A stretch of DNA of 64,000 nucleotides from Umezawaea sp036375055. Lineage in GTDB: Bacteria > Actinomycetota > Actinomycetes > Mycobacteriales > Pseudonocardiaceae. How positions within the stretch are numbered: position 1 is the first letter of the stretch; each line of letters starts with the position of its first letter. Position numbers and translations under genes: made by a program. This document shows positions 18,202 to 27,342 of the stretch, one piece after another. The notes below the pieces were generated by a model. The model was not told where the DNA came from and did no database searches. It worked only from the letters and a program-made list of their open reading frames with translations. The stretch lies in NCBI RefSeq assembly GCF_036375055.1, contig NZ_DASUSQ010000172.1:57704-121703 (forward strand), written 5' to 3'.

Positions 18202-18219
18202 TCGTTCACGCCGTGCTCG

Positions 18220-19815
18220 CTACTCCCGGCAGGTCTTGCCGCGGTTCACGCACCACACGAGGCGGTTCATGATGCTCTGCGACATGACGTTCGCGAAGTC
18301 GTCGTGGTCGCTGACCGGGTTGTGGTTCTCGGTCGGGAACGCGTCCACCTTGTACTGGCCCTTGCGCTGCACGTCCCTGGGGATGTTGTAGGTCAGGGTG
18401 ATGCGCAGCTGGGGAACGGCCTTGAAGCCCTGGCCGCACCTCCCGGTGTTCGGGTCCGGGAACACGATGTGCGTGCGGTGGTTGGCCGAGTCGGTGTTCT
18501 TGCCGTCCCAGCAGCTCGGGAAGTCGTGGATGCGCTTGACCTTCGCGCCCCGCGGGCAGATCGGGTACTCCTTGATCTGCACCTTGTCCTCGAAGCCGGA
18601 GCAGGTCCACGAGTCGCGGGCGTTCTTGGTGCCGTTGATGGAGATCTTGGCGTCGCCGTAGAGCACGCGGAGGAACTTCGGCATCGCGGTGACCTTGCCG
18701 ACCGGGCTGCCGCGGAAGGTGATCTCGGCCTTCTCCGGCCGCTGGATCACGCCGTCGTTGCCGGGCAGCTCGTTGTTCTCGTCCTCGTCCGCGGCGGGCG
18801 GGGTCTGGGCCGGGGGCTTCTCGCTGTTCTCGGAACCGTCCGGCACCGGGGCGGGGTTGTTCTCGTCCTTGATGCCGCACTCGCCGAGCTTCTTCAGCTC
18901 GTCGATCTGCTTCTGGAGGTTGGCGACCTGGTCGCTGAGCTTCTTCAGCTCCTCGATGATCTTGTCGAGGGCGGCCTGGCGCTGGTCGGCCACCGGGGCG
19001 AGGACCTCCGCGGCCTCGGCCTGGCTCACCACGGGCGCGCCCGCGGCCTCGGCGGCGAGCTTCTTGTCCGCGTCCTCGGTGATCTTGTCGACCTCGGCGA
19101 GCTGCTTGGACACCTCCTGCACGGCGGCGTCGGGCACGTCCTCCAGCTTGCTGGCGACGTCCGGGCACACCACGCGGGGCGTTTCCTTGTCCTTCTTGTC
19201 GGCGGCGGCCTGCTCCTTGCGCTCCTCGACCTTGGCGGGCGGGTTCGCGGTCGCGGTCGCGCTCTCGGGCAGCGGCGCCGCGCTCTCGTTGGCCGCCACG
19301 TCGTTCGCGATGGCCGCCTGGTCGTTCGCGGCGGGCGCGTTCTGGTCGACCTTCGCCTCGGCCTCCTCGTCCTCCGTGTCGATCCGGACGACGGGCCAGA
19401 AGTAGGCGGACTTGTCACCGTTCTTGCAGGTGGTACCGGCCTTGCGCAGGCTCTCGTTGGTGGAGAACGCGTTCGTCGACAGGTTGCCGACGTAGTCGTG
19501 GAGGTGCTGGGCGCCGTTCTCGACACCGGGGGCGGCGATGAAGTTGTCGCCGTTGAAGTGGCCGTTCTTGTTCGTGCCGCAGTTGACGGTGAACGTGCCC
19601 CTGGACGCGTTGCCCTGCTTCTGGACGGCTTTGACGTTCGGCTTCACCTTGGTGATGTCGACGAACAGGGACCTGTCCACCCCGTCCGCGTAGGCCTCGT
19701 CGTCGCCGGTGGTCGTGACCACGACCACGGCACCGGCCGCGATCGCCACGGCCGCGCCGAACGTGGCGAACTTCGTTCTGCGGGAGATCTGGTGCCGCCC
19801 ACCGGTCCGGCTCAT
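18220..19815 (-). CDS. Secreted DUF1996 protein split by a long charged/coiled-coil insert
   Basis: 531 residues with a signal/anchor at about 14-35. DUF1996 motifs lie in two blocks: about 65-150 (GTFTVNCGTN, NGAQHLHDYVGN) and about 350-531 (CPRGAKVKRIHDFPSCWDGK, NHRTHIVFP). The roughly 200 residues between are rich in Ala, Glu, Asp and Lys, with a coiled-coil stretch (DQVANLQKQIDELKKLGECG). DUF1996 proteins are secreted in fungi and actinomycetes and of unknown function. ATG start. The tail CVNRGKTC suggests a disulfide. Confidence 0.82.
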   Translation of the reverse strand: MSRTGGRHQISRRTKFATFGAAVAIAAGAVVVVTTTGDDEAYADGVDRSLFVDITKVKPNVKAVQKQGNASRGTFTVNCGTNKNGHFNGDNFIAAPGVENGAQHLHDYVGNLSTNAFSTNESLRKAGTTCKNGDKSAYFWPVVRIDTEDEEAEAKVDQNAPAANDQAAIANDVAANESAAPLPESATATANPPAKVEERKEQAAADKKDKETPRVVCPDVASKLEDVPDAAVQEVSKQLAEVDKITEDADKKLAAEAAGAPVVSQAEAAEVLAPVADQRQAALDKIIEELKKLSDQVANLQKQIDELKKLGECGIKDENNPAPVPDGSENSEKPPAQTPPAADEDENNELPGNDGVIQRPEKAEITFRGSPVGKVTAMPKFLRVLYGDAKISINGTKNARDSWTCSGFEDKVQIKEYPICPRGAKVKRIHDFPSCWDGKNTDSANHRTHIVFPDPNTGRCGQGFKAVPQLRITLTYNIPRDVQRKGQYKVDAFPTENHNPVSDHDDFANVMSQSIMNRLVWCVNRGKTCRE

Positions 19816-20001
19816 CTGCTGCTCACCTCTGTCGTCGGGGTGCTTCGAGCGCGGCGTTCGACGACCCGCTCAGAGGGGCATACGGACAGTCGGTTCGACG
19901 TACCTCAACCGTGTTCTCGGTGTTATCGATCCGTTATGTTCGCCCCCTTGTCCCTGCGTGATGGATAGATCGCGCAGTGTTACCGCGGGGTTGGGGGCCG
20001 G

Positions 20002-21180
20002 TCAGCCGGTCCCCTCGGCCGCCGCCGAGTTCGGCGCGGCTGCCTGGCGGTAGGCCCGCACCGTTTCCGCCGCGACGTGGTCCCAGGAGTGGTAGGCCCG
20101 CACCCGGTCGGTGCCCGCGATCGAGTAGAACTGGCACCGCAGCCGGTTCGACAGCAGGTCGCGCACCGCCCGTCCGAGCGCGACGGGGTCGTGCGGTGGC
20201 ACCAGGACGCCGGTGAGGCCGTCGACGACGGTGTCCACCAGCGCGCCCACCTTCGCCGCGACGACCGGGATGCCGCACGCCATCGCCCGCAGCGACGTGA
20301 TGCCGGAGGTCTCGTACCAGGGCGCGCACACCACGACGTCGGCCGAGCGCAGCAGTGCGGGCATCGCCGTGGTCGTCACCTCGCCGGTGAACCGAACCCG
20401 GTGCGCGACGGAGCGCTTCTCGGCGTACTTGACCAGCTTGCCGACCTCGGGGTTGACCCGGGGCGCCGTGCGCCGGACCGGGTCGGCGATCACCAGTTCG
20501 GCGCCGGGGACGACGGTCATCGCGTCGATGGCGGTGTGGAACCCGTTGCGCGGCACCACCTCGCCGATCGCGAGCACCCTGGACCGGTGGCCGCGGGAGG
20601 CGATCGGGCCGTCCGGGCGGAACTGGTCGGGGTCGAGGCCCCACGGCACCAGCGACATCCGGGAGCGGGGCACGCCGATCCGCTCCAACTCGTCCAGCTC
20701 GTCGTTGCTGGCCGCGATGACGTGGTCGGCGGAGATCGCGATCAGGCGTTCGAGGGCCATCCGCCAGCGGCCCGCGGAGCCGGTGGAGCGCTGGAAGCGG
20801 TCCTCGACGACCTTGAGCGCGTGGAACGACTGCACGAGCGGCGCGCGGGAGTCGCGCACGGCCAGGCCGGACATCCAGGAGTGCAGGTGCACGACGTCGG
20901 GGGTCCGCTCGTCCCACTCGCGGTCGAGGTACGCCGCGATCCCGTCGAGGTGCTGGAGCAGTTCCGCCTTGGGCAGCGGCGCGGTCGGACCCACCGGGAC
21001 GCGCACGACGTCGTAGCCGTGCTGGGTGCGGCGGCGTTCGGGCAGGGCGCGGGAGTCGCACCGGGTGTAGAGCGTGACGTCGTGCCCGTGCCCGCTCAGC
21101 GCGCCCGCCAGCCCCGCCACGTGCGCCCTCTGCTCGACGGGGTCGTTCTCCCACGACGCCGCCACCATGTCGATCCGCAT
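20002..21180 (-). CDS. GT4-family glycosyltransferase
   Basis: A 392-residue retaining GT-B enzyme. The N-domain has VVHLHSWMSGLAV and the C-domain the GT4 donor motif YETSGITSLRAMACGIPVVA (the E-x7-E region has Ser-rich spacing). It would use a nucleotide sugar to glycosylate a lipid, small molecule or polymer; the acceptor is unknown. The ATG at 21180 fits the usual GT4 start MRIDMVAASW. An in-frame opening to 21495 looks like leader sequence because it is AT-rich with poor codon bias. Confidence 0.85.
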   Translation of the reverse strand: MRIDMVAASWENDPVEQRAHVAGLAGALSGHGHDVTLYTRCDSRALPERRRTQHGYDVVRVPVGPTAPLPKAELLQHLDGIAAYLDREWDERTPDVVHLHSWMSGLAVRDSRAPLVQSFHALKVVEDRFQRSTGSAGRWRMALERLIAISADHVIAASNDELDELERIGVPRSRMSLVPWGLDPDQFRPDGPIASRGHRSRVLAIGEVVPRNGFHTAIDAMTVVPGAELVIADPVRRTAPRVNPEVGKLVKYAEKRSVAHRVRFTGEVTTTAMPALLRSADVVVCAPWYETSGITSLRAMACGIPVVAAKVGALVDTVVDGLTGVLVPPHDPVALGRAVRDLLSNRLRCQFYSIAGTDRVRAYHSWDHVAAETVRAYRQAAAPNSAAAEGTG

Positions 21181-21674
21181 CTCGGTCCCCGTGTGCCGCT
21201 GACTGCTTATCCTGTGCCATTCGTGAATTCTTCGTCCCTGTGCGATTCCCAATCGCGTTGAATAGCGGACGTGATCGGCGGGGTCGAGTGTAGGCCTCGT
21301 CTCGGGTGTCGGAAGCGATTTTTCGAAAACATCTTCGGTTTTCTCTCTGCTGTTGAGTAAGCGATCCAGAAACGTTTCATCCCGCTGTAGTGCGGTGATG
21401 TCACTTCTGTCCTGCTTGGCGGGAATGGCGAAGGGTGGCTGGAGGAATTGAGACGGGTCTTTCGAGGAGGAGCGAACATGGGATGACTCGGCCATTCATG
21501 ATTTCACCTGCTCGTCGATATCCGCGGTTGCGGTGCCGTCGGGCAAGGGGGGCGGGTTCGGGTGGTCCGGTGTTTTCGGACAGCTTTGTGACAGCCGGGG
21601 GACAGGTCGACCGATCGGGCGAAGTATCCGATTCGATCTTGACTGGTGGACCGCGACCGGGATTGGTTTGCGTC
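21181..21674. other. AT-richer divergent promoter region of GT4 and DUF4395 genes
   Basis: About 490 bases, clearly lower in GC than the flanks. It holds two palindromes: GCGATT-CCC-AATCGC (21242-21256) and TTTTCGAAAA (21320-21329). A strong GAGGAGGAG site at about 21462-21470 precedes ATG codons at 21478 and 21483. The first opens a two-codon frame. The second is in frame with the DUF4395 gene and would extend it by 64 non-conserved residues. Confidence 0.5.
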
Positions 21675-22127
21675 ATGGCCGATCGAGAAGTGCGCGAGCC
21701 CGCCCGCGGCGTCGACCCGAGGGGCGTGCGGTTCACCGCGGCCATGACGAGCGTGGTGCTGGCCGTCGGGCTGGTCGCCGAGAGCCCGAGGGTGCTGCTC
21801 GCCCAGGCGTTCCTCTTCGGGCTGTGCGCGGTGTTCGGCCTCCAGCTCAACCCGTACGGGGTGGCCTACCGGCGGACGCTCCAGTCGCGGCTCCCCCCGC
21901 CCGCCGGGATGGAGAGCGAGGGGCCGCTCCGGTTCTCCCAGGGCGTCGGGTGCGCCTTCGCCGTGGTGGGCGCCGTCGGCTACGCCACGGGGTCGGTCGC
22001 GCTGGGCACGACGGCCACGGCGCTGGCGCTGGCCGCGGCACTGCTGAACGCGGTCTTCGGGGTGTGCGTCGGCTGCCACCTGTACGTGGCGGTGGCCAGG
22101 GTGCGCCGCCGCGCCTCGCTCACCTGA
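21675..22127 (+). CDS. DUF4395 membrane protein
   Basis: 150 residues with three to four hydrophobic segments and the DUF4395 pattern (VDPRGVRFTAAMTSVVLAVGL, GLQLNPYGVAYRR, FSQGVGCAFAVVGAVGYATG, GVCVGCHLYV). The late Cys-x2-Cys-like GVCVGC is typical. The family is often linked to thiol/sulfur-transfer genes, but none adjoin here. The ATG at 21675 fits family length but lacks a ribosome site, so it may be leaderless or start at 21483. Confidence 0.75.
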   Translation: MADREVREPARGVDPRGVRFTAAMTSVVLAVGLVAESPRVLLAQAFLFGLCAVFGLQLNPYGVAYRRTLQSRLPPPAGMESEGPLRFSQGVGCAFAVVGAVGYATGSVALGTTATALALAAALLNAVFGVCVGCHLYVAVARVRRRASLT

Positions 22128-22139
22128 CCCGCCGCGGGG

Positions 22140-22784
22140 CTACGCCTTCAGGTACGCCAGCACGGCGAGCACCCTGCGGTGCCCCGCGTCCGTGGTCGGC
22201 AGGCCGAGCTTGGTGAAGATGTTGCCGATGTGCTTGTGGACCGCGCCGTCGCTGATCACCAGCGTGCTGCCGATCGTGGCGTTGGAGTGGCCCTCGGCCA
22301 TCAGCCCCAGCACCTCGCGCTCGCGGGGCGTCAGGCGTTGCAGCGGGTCGTCGGAGCGGCGGCGCACCAGGAGCTGGCCGACCACCTCGGGGTCCATCGC
22401 CGTGCCGCCCGCGGCGACCCGCTCCAGCGCGTCGAGGAAGTCGGCGACCTTGCCCACCCGCTCCTTGAGGAGGTAGCCCACCGCGCCCGCGCCGTCGGCC
22501 AGCAGTTCGGTCGCGTAGCTCTCCTCGACGTGCGCCGACAGCACGAGCACCGCGAGACCGGGCCACTGCTTGCGGGCCTGGACCGCGGCGCGCAGGCCCT
22601 CGTCGCGGAACGTCGGCGGCATCCGGACGTCGACGACCGCGATGTCCGGCAGGTCCGCGGCGAGCGCGGCCAGCAGGTCATCGGGGTTGTCGACGGCGGA
22701 GGTGACCTCCATGCCCTCGGCACGCAACAGGTGCGTCAGGCCTTCCCGCAGCAGGGCGTCGTCCTCGGCGATCACGATGCGCAC
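22140..22784 (-). CDS. NarL/LuxR-type response regulator
   Basis: A 214-residue regulator: receiver domain (about 1-120; EDD acid pocket, phospho-Asp in VVDVRMPP, Lys in LLKERV) and a C-terminal LuxR helix-turn-helix (LTPREREVLGLMAEGHSNATIG). GTG start three bases after the kinase stop codon, so translationally coupled. It is the last gene of a five-gene operon and is the likely regulator of that operon. Confidence 0.92.
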   Translation of the reverse strand: MRIVIAEDDALLREGLTHLLRAEGMEVTSAVDNPDDLLAALAADLPDIAVVDVRMPPTFRDEGLRAAVQARKQWPGLAVLVLSAHVEESYATELLADGAGAVGYLLKERVGKVADFLDALERVAAGGTAMDPEVVGQLLVRRRSDDPLQRLTPREREVLGLMAEGHSNATIGSTLVISDGAVHKHIGNIFTKLGLPTTDAGHRRVLAVLAYLKA

Positions 22785-22787
22785 GGC

Positions 22788-24059
22788 TCATGGTCCCGCA
22801 GGGATGTCCACCCTCACCACAGTGGGTCCACCTGGAGGGCTGACGATCCTGGTCGAGCCGTCGAACGCCGCCACCCGGCCCCGGATGCCCGCCAGCCCGC
22901 TGCCGTGCTCCTGGTCGGCTCCGCCGCGGCCGTCGTCGGTGACCTCCACGACGAGCGCGCCGCCCTCCTCGCGCAGGCTGACGGTGATCCGGTCGGCCCC
23001 GCTGTGCTTGACGGCGTTGGTGAGCGCCTCCGCCACGACGAAGTACGCCGCCGCCTCCACGGCCGCGGGCATCCGGGGGACCGGGTGCTCCTCCACCGCG
23101 CACGGGATCGCGCAGTGCCCGGCCAGCGACGCCACCGCGCCCGTCAGCCCGCGGTCGACCAGCACGGGCGGGTAGATGGCGCGCACCACCTCGCGCAGTT
23201 CGGCCAGGGCGTCGGTGGCCGCCTTCTGGGCGGAGGCGACCATCGGCAGCGCCGCGGCGGGGTCGCGGGACAGCGCGCGTTCCACCATGCCGAGGTGCAT
23301 CACCACCGCGACGAGCCGGTTCTGCGTGCCGTCGTGCAGGTTGCGCTCGATGCGCCGCAGCTCGGTGCCGTGCGCCTCCAGCGCCGCCGCCCGCGTCGCC
23401 GTGACCTCGGCGAGGCGTTCGGTGAGCGACCGCCGCGGCGGGGCGAGCCGGGCCGCGCTGGCCCTGGCCCACCAGCGGGCCAGCGGCGGCACCAGGAACA
23501 CGCCCAGCAGGCCGTACGCGAGCCCGACGAGCGCCGCGACGCCCGCGCCCGCCCAGGAGTCCACCGGGGTGTCCACCGTGCTGGTCGCGCCGGGCAGGAA
23601 CGGCCAGAACAGGGCGATGAACAGGTTCTGCGCCAGACCGGCTGGCGAGCCGATGGCGACGGACCCCGCCAGCAGCCCGAGGGTGCCCTGGAGGGCGAGC
23701 CACTGGGCGTCCCTGCGGTCGTGGAGGCTGGTGGCCACCTCCGCGACGCTGCCGCTGGTGCCCGGTGGCGGCGGCGGGATCGCGGTCGCCAGGTAGCGGC
23801 CGACGCGGTCCCGCTCGCGCGCCGCGAGGCCGCGGACGAACCGGATGACGTGGGGCAGCAGCGGCAGCGTGACGATCATCGCGACGCACACGACCATCGC
23901 CAGGAGCGCGGCCATGGCCTGGAACCCGACGAGCGCGGTGAAGGCGAGGAACCGCCAGGCGTCGCGCCACTGCCGGTCCGGGGCGGGGACGGTCACGATC
24001 GACGGCTCCTCTGTGGACGACGGGACGGACAATCGTGGCACGAGCACCCGCGGGGTCAC
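22788..24059 (-). CDS. NarL-family sensor histidine kinase
   Basis: 423 residues: about four N-terminal membrane helices, HisKA_3 with RRIERNLHDGTQNRLV (phospho-His), and HATPase_c (EALTNAVKHSGAD, DDGRGGAD, GSGLAGIRGRV). Partner of the response regulator at 22140-22784. The GTG at 24059 lies one base from the permease stop. Membrane location suggests sensing of an envelope signal tied to the ABC transporter encoded upstream. Confidence 0.92.
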   Translation of the reverse strand: MTPRVLVPRLSVPSSTEEPSIVTVPAPDRQWRDAWRFLAFTALVGFQAMAALLAMVVCVAMIVTLPLLPHVIRFVRGLAARERDRVGRYLATAIPPPPPGTSGSVAEVATSLHDRRDAQWLALQGTLGLLAGSVAIGSPAGLAQNLFIALFWPFLPGATSTVDTPVDSWAGAGVAALVGLAYGLLGVFLVPPLARWWARASAARLAPPRRSLTERLAEVTATRAAALEAHGTELRRIERNLHDGTQNRLVAVVMHLGMVERALSRDPAAALPMVASAQKAATDALAELREVVRAIYPPVLVDRGLTGAVASLAGHCAIPCAVEEHPVPRMPAAVEAAAYFVVAEALTNAVKHSGADRITVSLREEGGALVVEVTDDGRGGADQEHGSGLAGIRGRVAAFDGSTRIVSPPGGPTVVRVDIPAGP

Positions 24060-24060
24060 C

Positions 24061-26580
24061 TCAGGCGCCCGCCCCGACCGCGTCCACGGGACGGCCGCGC
24101 AGCGCCGACCGGGTGGCCAGCACGATCGAGGAGAACCCGATCACCGCGGTGAGGAGCACCATCACCCCGTAGACGACCGGGTCGACGGTGGGCAGGACCC
24201 GCCCCGTGGTCGCCACGCTGATCCCGATCAGCGGCACCACCGCGACCGTCGTGCCGATCACGACGGCGGCGCCGACCACGATCCCGGCCTCCAGCGTCAT
24301 CATCCGGCTCACGTGCCTGCGGTTCGTGCCGATCAGCCGCAGCATCGCGAACTCGCGCCGCCGCGCCCCGGTGGCCATCACCAGCGTGTTCACCACGGCG
24401 ATCACCAGGTACAGCAGCAGGAAGCCGTTGCCGATCAGGTTGGTCGACGACTGCTGGTCCCGCGCGTCCCGCACCGCGCCCGCGAACGCCGTGCGGTCGA
24501 GCACGGCCAGGCCGGGGTACTTCGACGCCAGCTCGCCCAGCGCGGCACCGACCCCGGCGGAGTCGGCCCCGTCGGCGGTGGAGACCAGGACCGAGTCGTC
24601 GAACCCGGTCGCGGTGTGCGCGGCGAGCAGGTCGCGCGACGCCGTGACGTCGCCGAACCCGAGACCGTTGGCGTAGAGCGCGACCACCGTCAGGTCCTTC
24701 CCCGTGCCGTCGCCGAGGAACGCGCGCACGGTTCCGCCCACCCCGACGCCCGTGCTCTCGGCGGCGGCGGTGCTGAGGGCGATCGAGTCGCCGCGCACGT
24801 CGTCGAGGGAACCCGAGGTCACCCCGAGGTCCGCGGTGTCCCCGACGTGCTCGGGCGCGATGCCCTGCGCGGCGGCGGGTTCCGCCTCGACCTGGTCGAA
24901 CACCCTCTGCTCCAGCAGCACCTGGCTCCGCACGACCGGCGACGCGTGCCGCACACCCGGCACCCGCCGCACGGCGTCCGCGATCTCCGGGGCCAGACCG
25001 GACGGTCCGGCGAGCACGAAGTCCGCCGTCACACCCGCCTCGACCTGGTCGGCCGCCGCGGCGTCGGCCGTGGTGATGGTGAAGAGCTGCACGGACGCCA
25101 TCGCCACGGCCAGCGCGAGCGGGACGACCGCGCCGCTGAGCCGCCGGGCGTTGGCCCCGGTGTTGGCGACCGCGAGGTAGCCGCTGATCCGGCTGCGGTT
25201 GAGCAGCGGCGCGGCGGTGGCGGTGGCGACCCGCATGAGGTGCGGGCCCAGCATGGCCGTGCCGACCATCAGCAGCAGCACGGAGCCCGCGGCGCCGCTC
25301 ATGCCCGCGATGCCGGGCACCAGCAGCGGCACGACGGTGCCCACCACCAGGCCCACCGCGATGAAGCCGACGCCGAACGCCCGCCGGGTCGTGCCGAGGT
25401 CCGCGGGTTCCACCGCGGCCTCGCCGAGCGCGTCCACCGGGTTGGCCCCGGCGAGCCGCCGGGCCGCGAAGTACCCCGCGGTCAGACCGCCGAGCACGCA
25501 CAGCAGGAGCGCGGCCAGCGCGGGCAGCGGGCTGATCGCGAGGGTGAAGTCCGGGGGCAGCACGCCCGCGGCGGCGAACCCGTCCCGCAGGAGCCCCGCC
25601 ACGGCGAAGCCGGGCAGGCTGCCGAGGACACCACCCGCGACCGACACCAGGAGCATCTCGGCGCCGATCATCCGGTGGACCTGCTTCGGCGTGGCCGCGA
25701 TGGCCCGCAGCACCGCCAGTTCCCGCCGCCGCTGCTGGATCGACAGGCCGAGCGTGGAGGAGACCACGAACAGCACGACCATCGCGACGGTGCCCATGAG
25801 CGAGGAGGACAGGATCGTCAGGAGGCTCCGCGCCTGGCCGACGTCGAGGAACTCCACGTCGCCGATCCCGGCCCCGGTGTAGGCGGTCAGCGGGACGTCG
25901 GTGACGGTCGAGGTGATCCGCTCCGCCAGGTCGTCGGCGTCCACGCCGGGCGCGCCGAGCACGCCGACCGCGGTGATCCGGTCGGTGAGAGCCCCGGCCG
26001 CGGCGTCGGTGACGAACACGGCGGACTGCCGGGTCAGCGCGGGTGCCGACACGAGCCCGACCACGCGGTGCTCCGAGGGGACGGAACCGACCGCGATCGT
26101 CGTCGTGTCCCCGACGGACAGCCCGGCGCTCGCGGCGAGCGCCTGGTCCAGCACGGCTTCGCCGGGGGCCTCGGGCTGCCTGCCCCCGGTCAGCGAGAAC
26201 GGCGCCAGCTCCGCCGACGACCAGCCGTGGGCGTACACCGGGACGCCCGCCGCGGCCGACGGCACGGTCACCCGCACGGTGCGCTCGGGCACGGCCTTCG
26301 CGACGCCGGGCACCCGAGCGACCCGCTCGGCCACGTCGGCGGGCAGCGTGACGCGCTCGGCGAACGGCGTGTCCGGCCCCTCGGCGACGACGTGCGCCTG
26401 CCTGCCGCCGACCACCGCGGTCGCGGCGGCGTAGCGCTCGGCCGTGACACCGGCCCGCAGGCCGGACTCCAGCAGGACACCGCTCGCGGTGATCACCGCG
26501 GCGCCGGAGAACAGCGCGACGAAGGCGGCGACGAAGCCGCCGCGGCGGGCCCTGATCGTGCTCCAGGCGAGGGAGAACAC
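24061..26580 (-). CDS. FtsX-like ABC transporter permease
   Basis: 839 residues with two FtsX/MacB-type cores: an N-terminal helix (about 15-37), a large extracytoplasmic domain, a helix cluster, then a repeat of the pattern to the C-terminus (about 8-10 helices). Such permeases work with MacB-like ATPases in drug or peptide efflux or in mechanotransmission to sensor kinases. GTG start three bases after the ATPase stop. Predicted lipoprotein/peptide substrate specificity cannot be read. Confidence 0.9.
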   Translation of the reverse strand: MFSLAWSTIRARRGGFVAAFVALFSGAAVITASGVLLESGLRAGVTAERYAAATAVVGGRQAHVVAEGPDTPFAERVTLPADVAERVARVPGVAKAVPERTVRVTVPSAAAGVPVYAHGWSSAELAPFSLTGGRQPEAPGEAVLDQALAASAGLSVGDTTTIAVGSVPSEHRVVGLVSAPALTRQSAVFVTDAAAGALTDRITAVGVLGAPGVDADDLAERITSTVTDVPLTAYTGAGIGDVEFLDVGQARSLLTILSSSLMGTVAMVVLFVVSSTLGLSIQQRRRELAVLRAIAATPKQVHRMIGAEMLLVSVAGGVLGSLPGFAVAGLLRDGFAAAGVLPPDFTLAISPLPALAALLLCVLGGLTAGYFAARRLAGANPVDALGEAAVEPADLGTTRRAFGVGFIAVGLVVGTVVPLLVPGIAGMSGAAGSVLLLMVGTAMLGPHLMRVATATAAPLLNRSRISGYLAVANTGANARRLSGAVVPLALAVAMASVQLFTITTADAAAADQVEAGVTADFVLAGPSGLAPEIADAVRRVPGVRHASPVVRSQVLLEQRVFDQVEAEPAAAQGIAPEHVGDTADLGVTSGSLDDVRGDSIALSTAAAESTGVGVGGTVRAFLGDGTGKDLTVVALYANGLGFGDVTASRDLLAAHTATGFDDSVLVSTADGADSAGVGAALGELASKYPGLAVLDRTAFAGAVRDARDQQSSTNLIGNGFLLLYLVIAVVNTLVMATGARRREFAMLRLIGTNRRHVSRMMTLEAGIVVGAAVVIGTTVAVVPLIGISVATTGRVLPTVDPVVYGVMVLLTAVIGFSSIVLATRSALRGRPVDAVGAGA

Positions 26581-26583
26581 GGG

Positions 26584-27342
26584 TCACACCTCCCCGAGGT
26601 GGGTCATGCGCTCGGACACCTGCGCCGCGGTCGGGTGGTGCAGCCTGCCCGCGATCCGGCCGTCGGCGAGGAACACCACGGAGTCGGCGTACGAGGCGGC
26701 GACCGGGTCGTGGGTCACCATGAGCACGGTCTGGCCCAGGTCGGCGACGAGCGCGCGGAACAGCTCCAGCACCTGACGGCCGGTGCGGGTGTCGAGCGCG
26801 CCGGTCGGCTCGTCGGCCATCACGACCTCCGGCCGGTTCACCAGCGCGCGGGCGATGGCGACCCGCTGCTGCTGGCCGCCGGACAACTGCGAGGGACGCC
26901 TGCCCACCCGGTCGCCCATCCCGACCCGCTCCAGCAGCTCCCGCAGCCACGCCCGGTCGACGTCGCGCCCGGACAGCCTCGGCACGAGCGCCACGTTCTC
27001 CTCGACGGTCAGCGCGGACATCAGGTTGTAGGCCTGGAACACGAACCCGACCCGGTCGCGCCGCACCGCGGTGAGCGCGGCCTCCTTCATGCCTGCCAGC
27101 TCCACGTCCCCGAGCCGGACGCTGCCGGTCGTCGGCCGGTCCAGCCCCGCCGCGCAGTGCAGGAACGTGCTCTTGCCCGATCCCGACGGTCCCATGACCG
27201 CGGTGAACGTGCCCCGGTCGAGCGCGATGGACACGTCGCGCAGCGCGGTCACCGCGCTCTCCCCGGAACCGTAGGTCTTGGTCACCGACTCCAGGCGCAG
27301 GGCGCTGGTGCCGACGGACGTGGTGGTCAGCGCGCGGCTCAC
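26584..27342 (-). CDS. ABC transporter ATP-binding protein (MacB/LolD class)
   Basis: 252 residues with Walker A GPSGSGKST, Q-loop FQAYNLM, signature LSGGQQQR, Walker B VVMADEPTGALD and H-loop THD. The class pairs with FtsX-like permeases such as the next gene. Its GTG start overlaps the CPBP stop by four bases (GTGA), showing strict coupling. Confidence 0.93.
   Translation of the reverse strand: MSRALTTTSVGTSALRLESVTKTYGSGESAVTALRDVSIALDRGTFTAVMGPSGSGKSTFLHCAAGLDRPTTGSVRLGDVELAGMKEAALTAVRRDRVGFVFQAYNLMSALTVEENVALVPRLSGRDVDRAWLRELLERVGMGDRVGRRPSQLSGGQQQRVAIARALVNRPEVVMADEPTGALDTRTGRQVLELFRALVADLGQTVLMVTHDPVAASYADSVVFLADGRIAGRLHHPTAAQVSERMTHLGEV

Noticed and set aside
21435..21674. N-terminal extension of the DUF4395 protein
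   Set aside because: Open frame is present and a good ribosome site precedes 21483, but the added residues have no family similarity and poor codon bias. Left as a possibility only.
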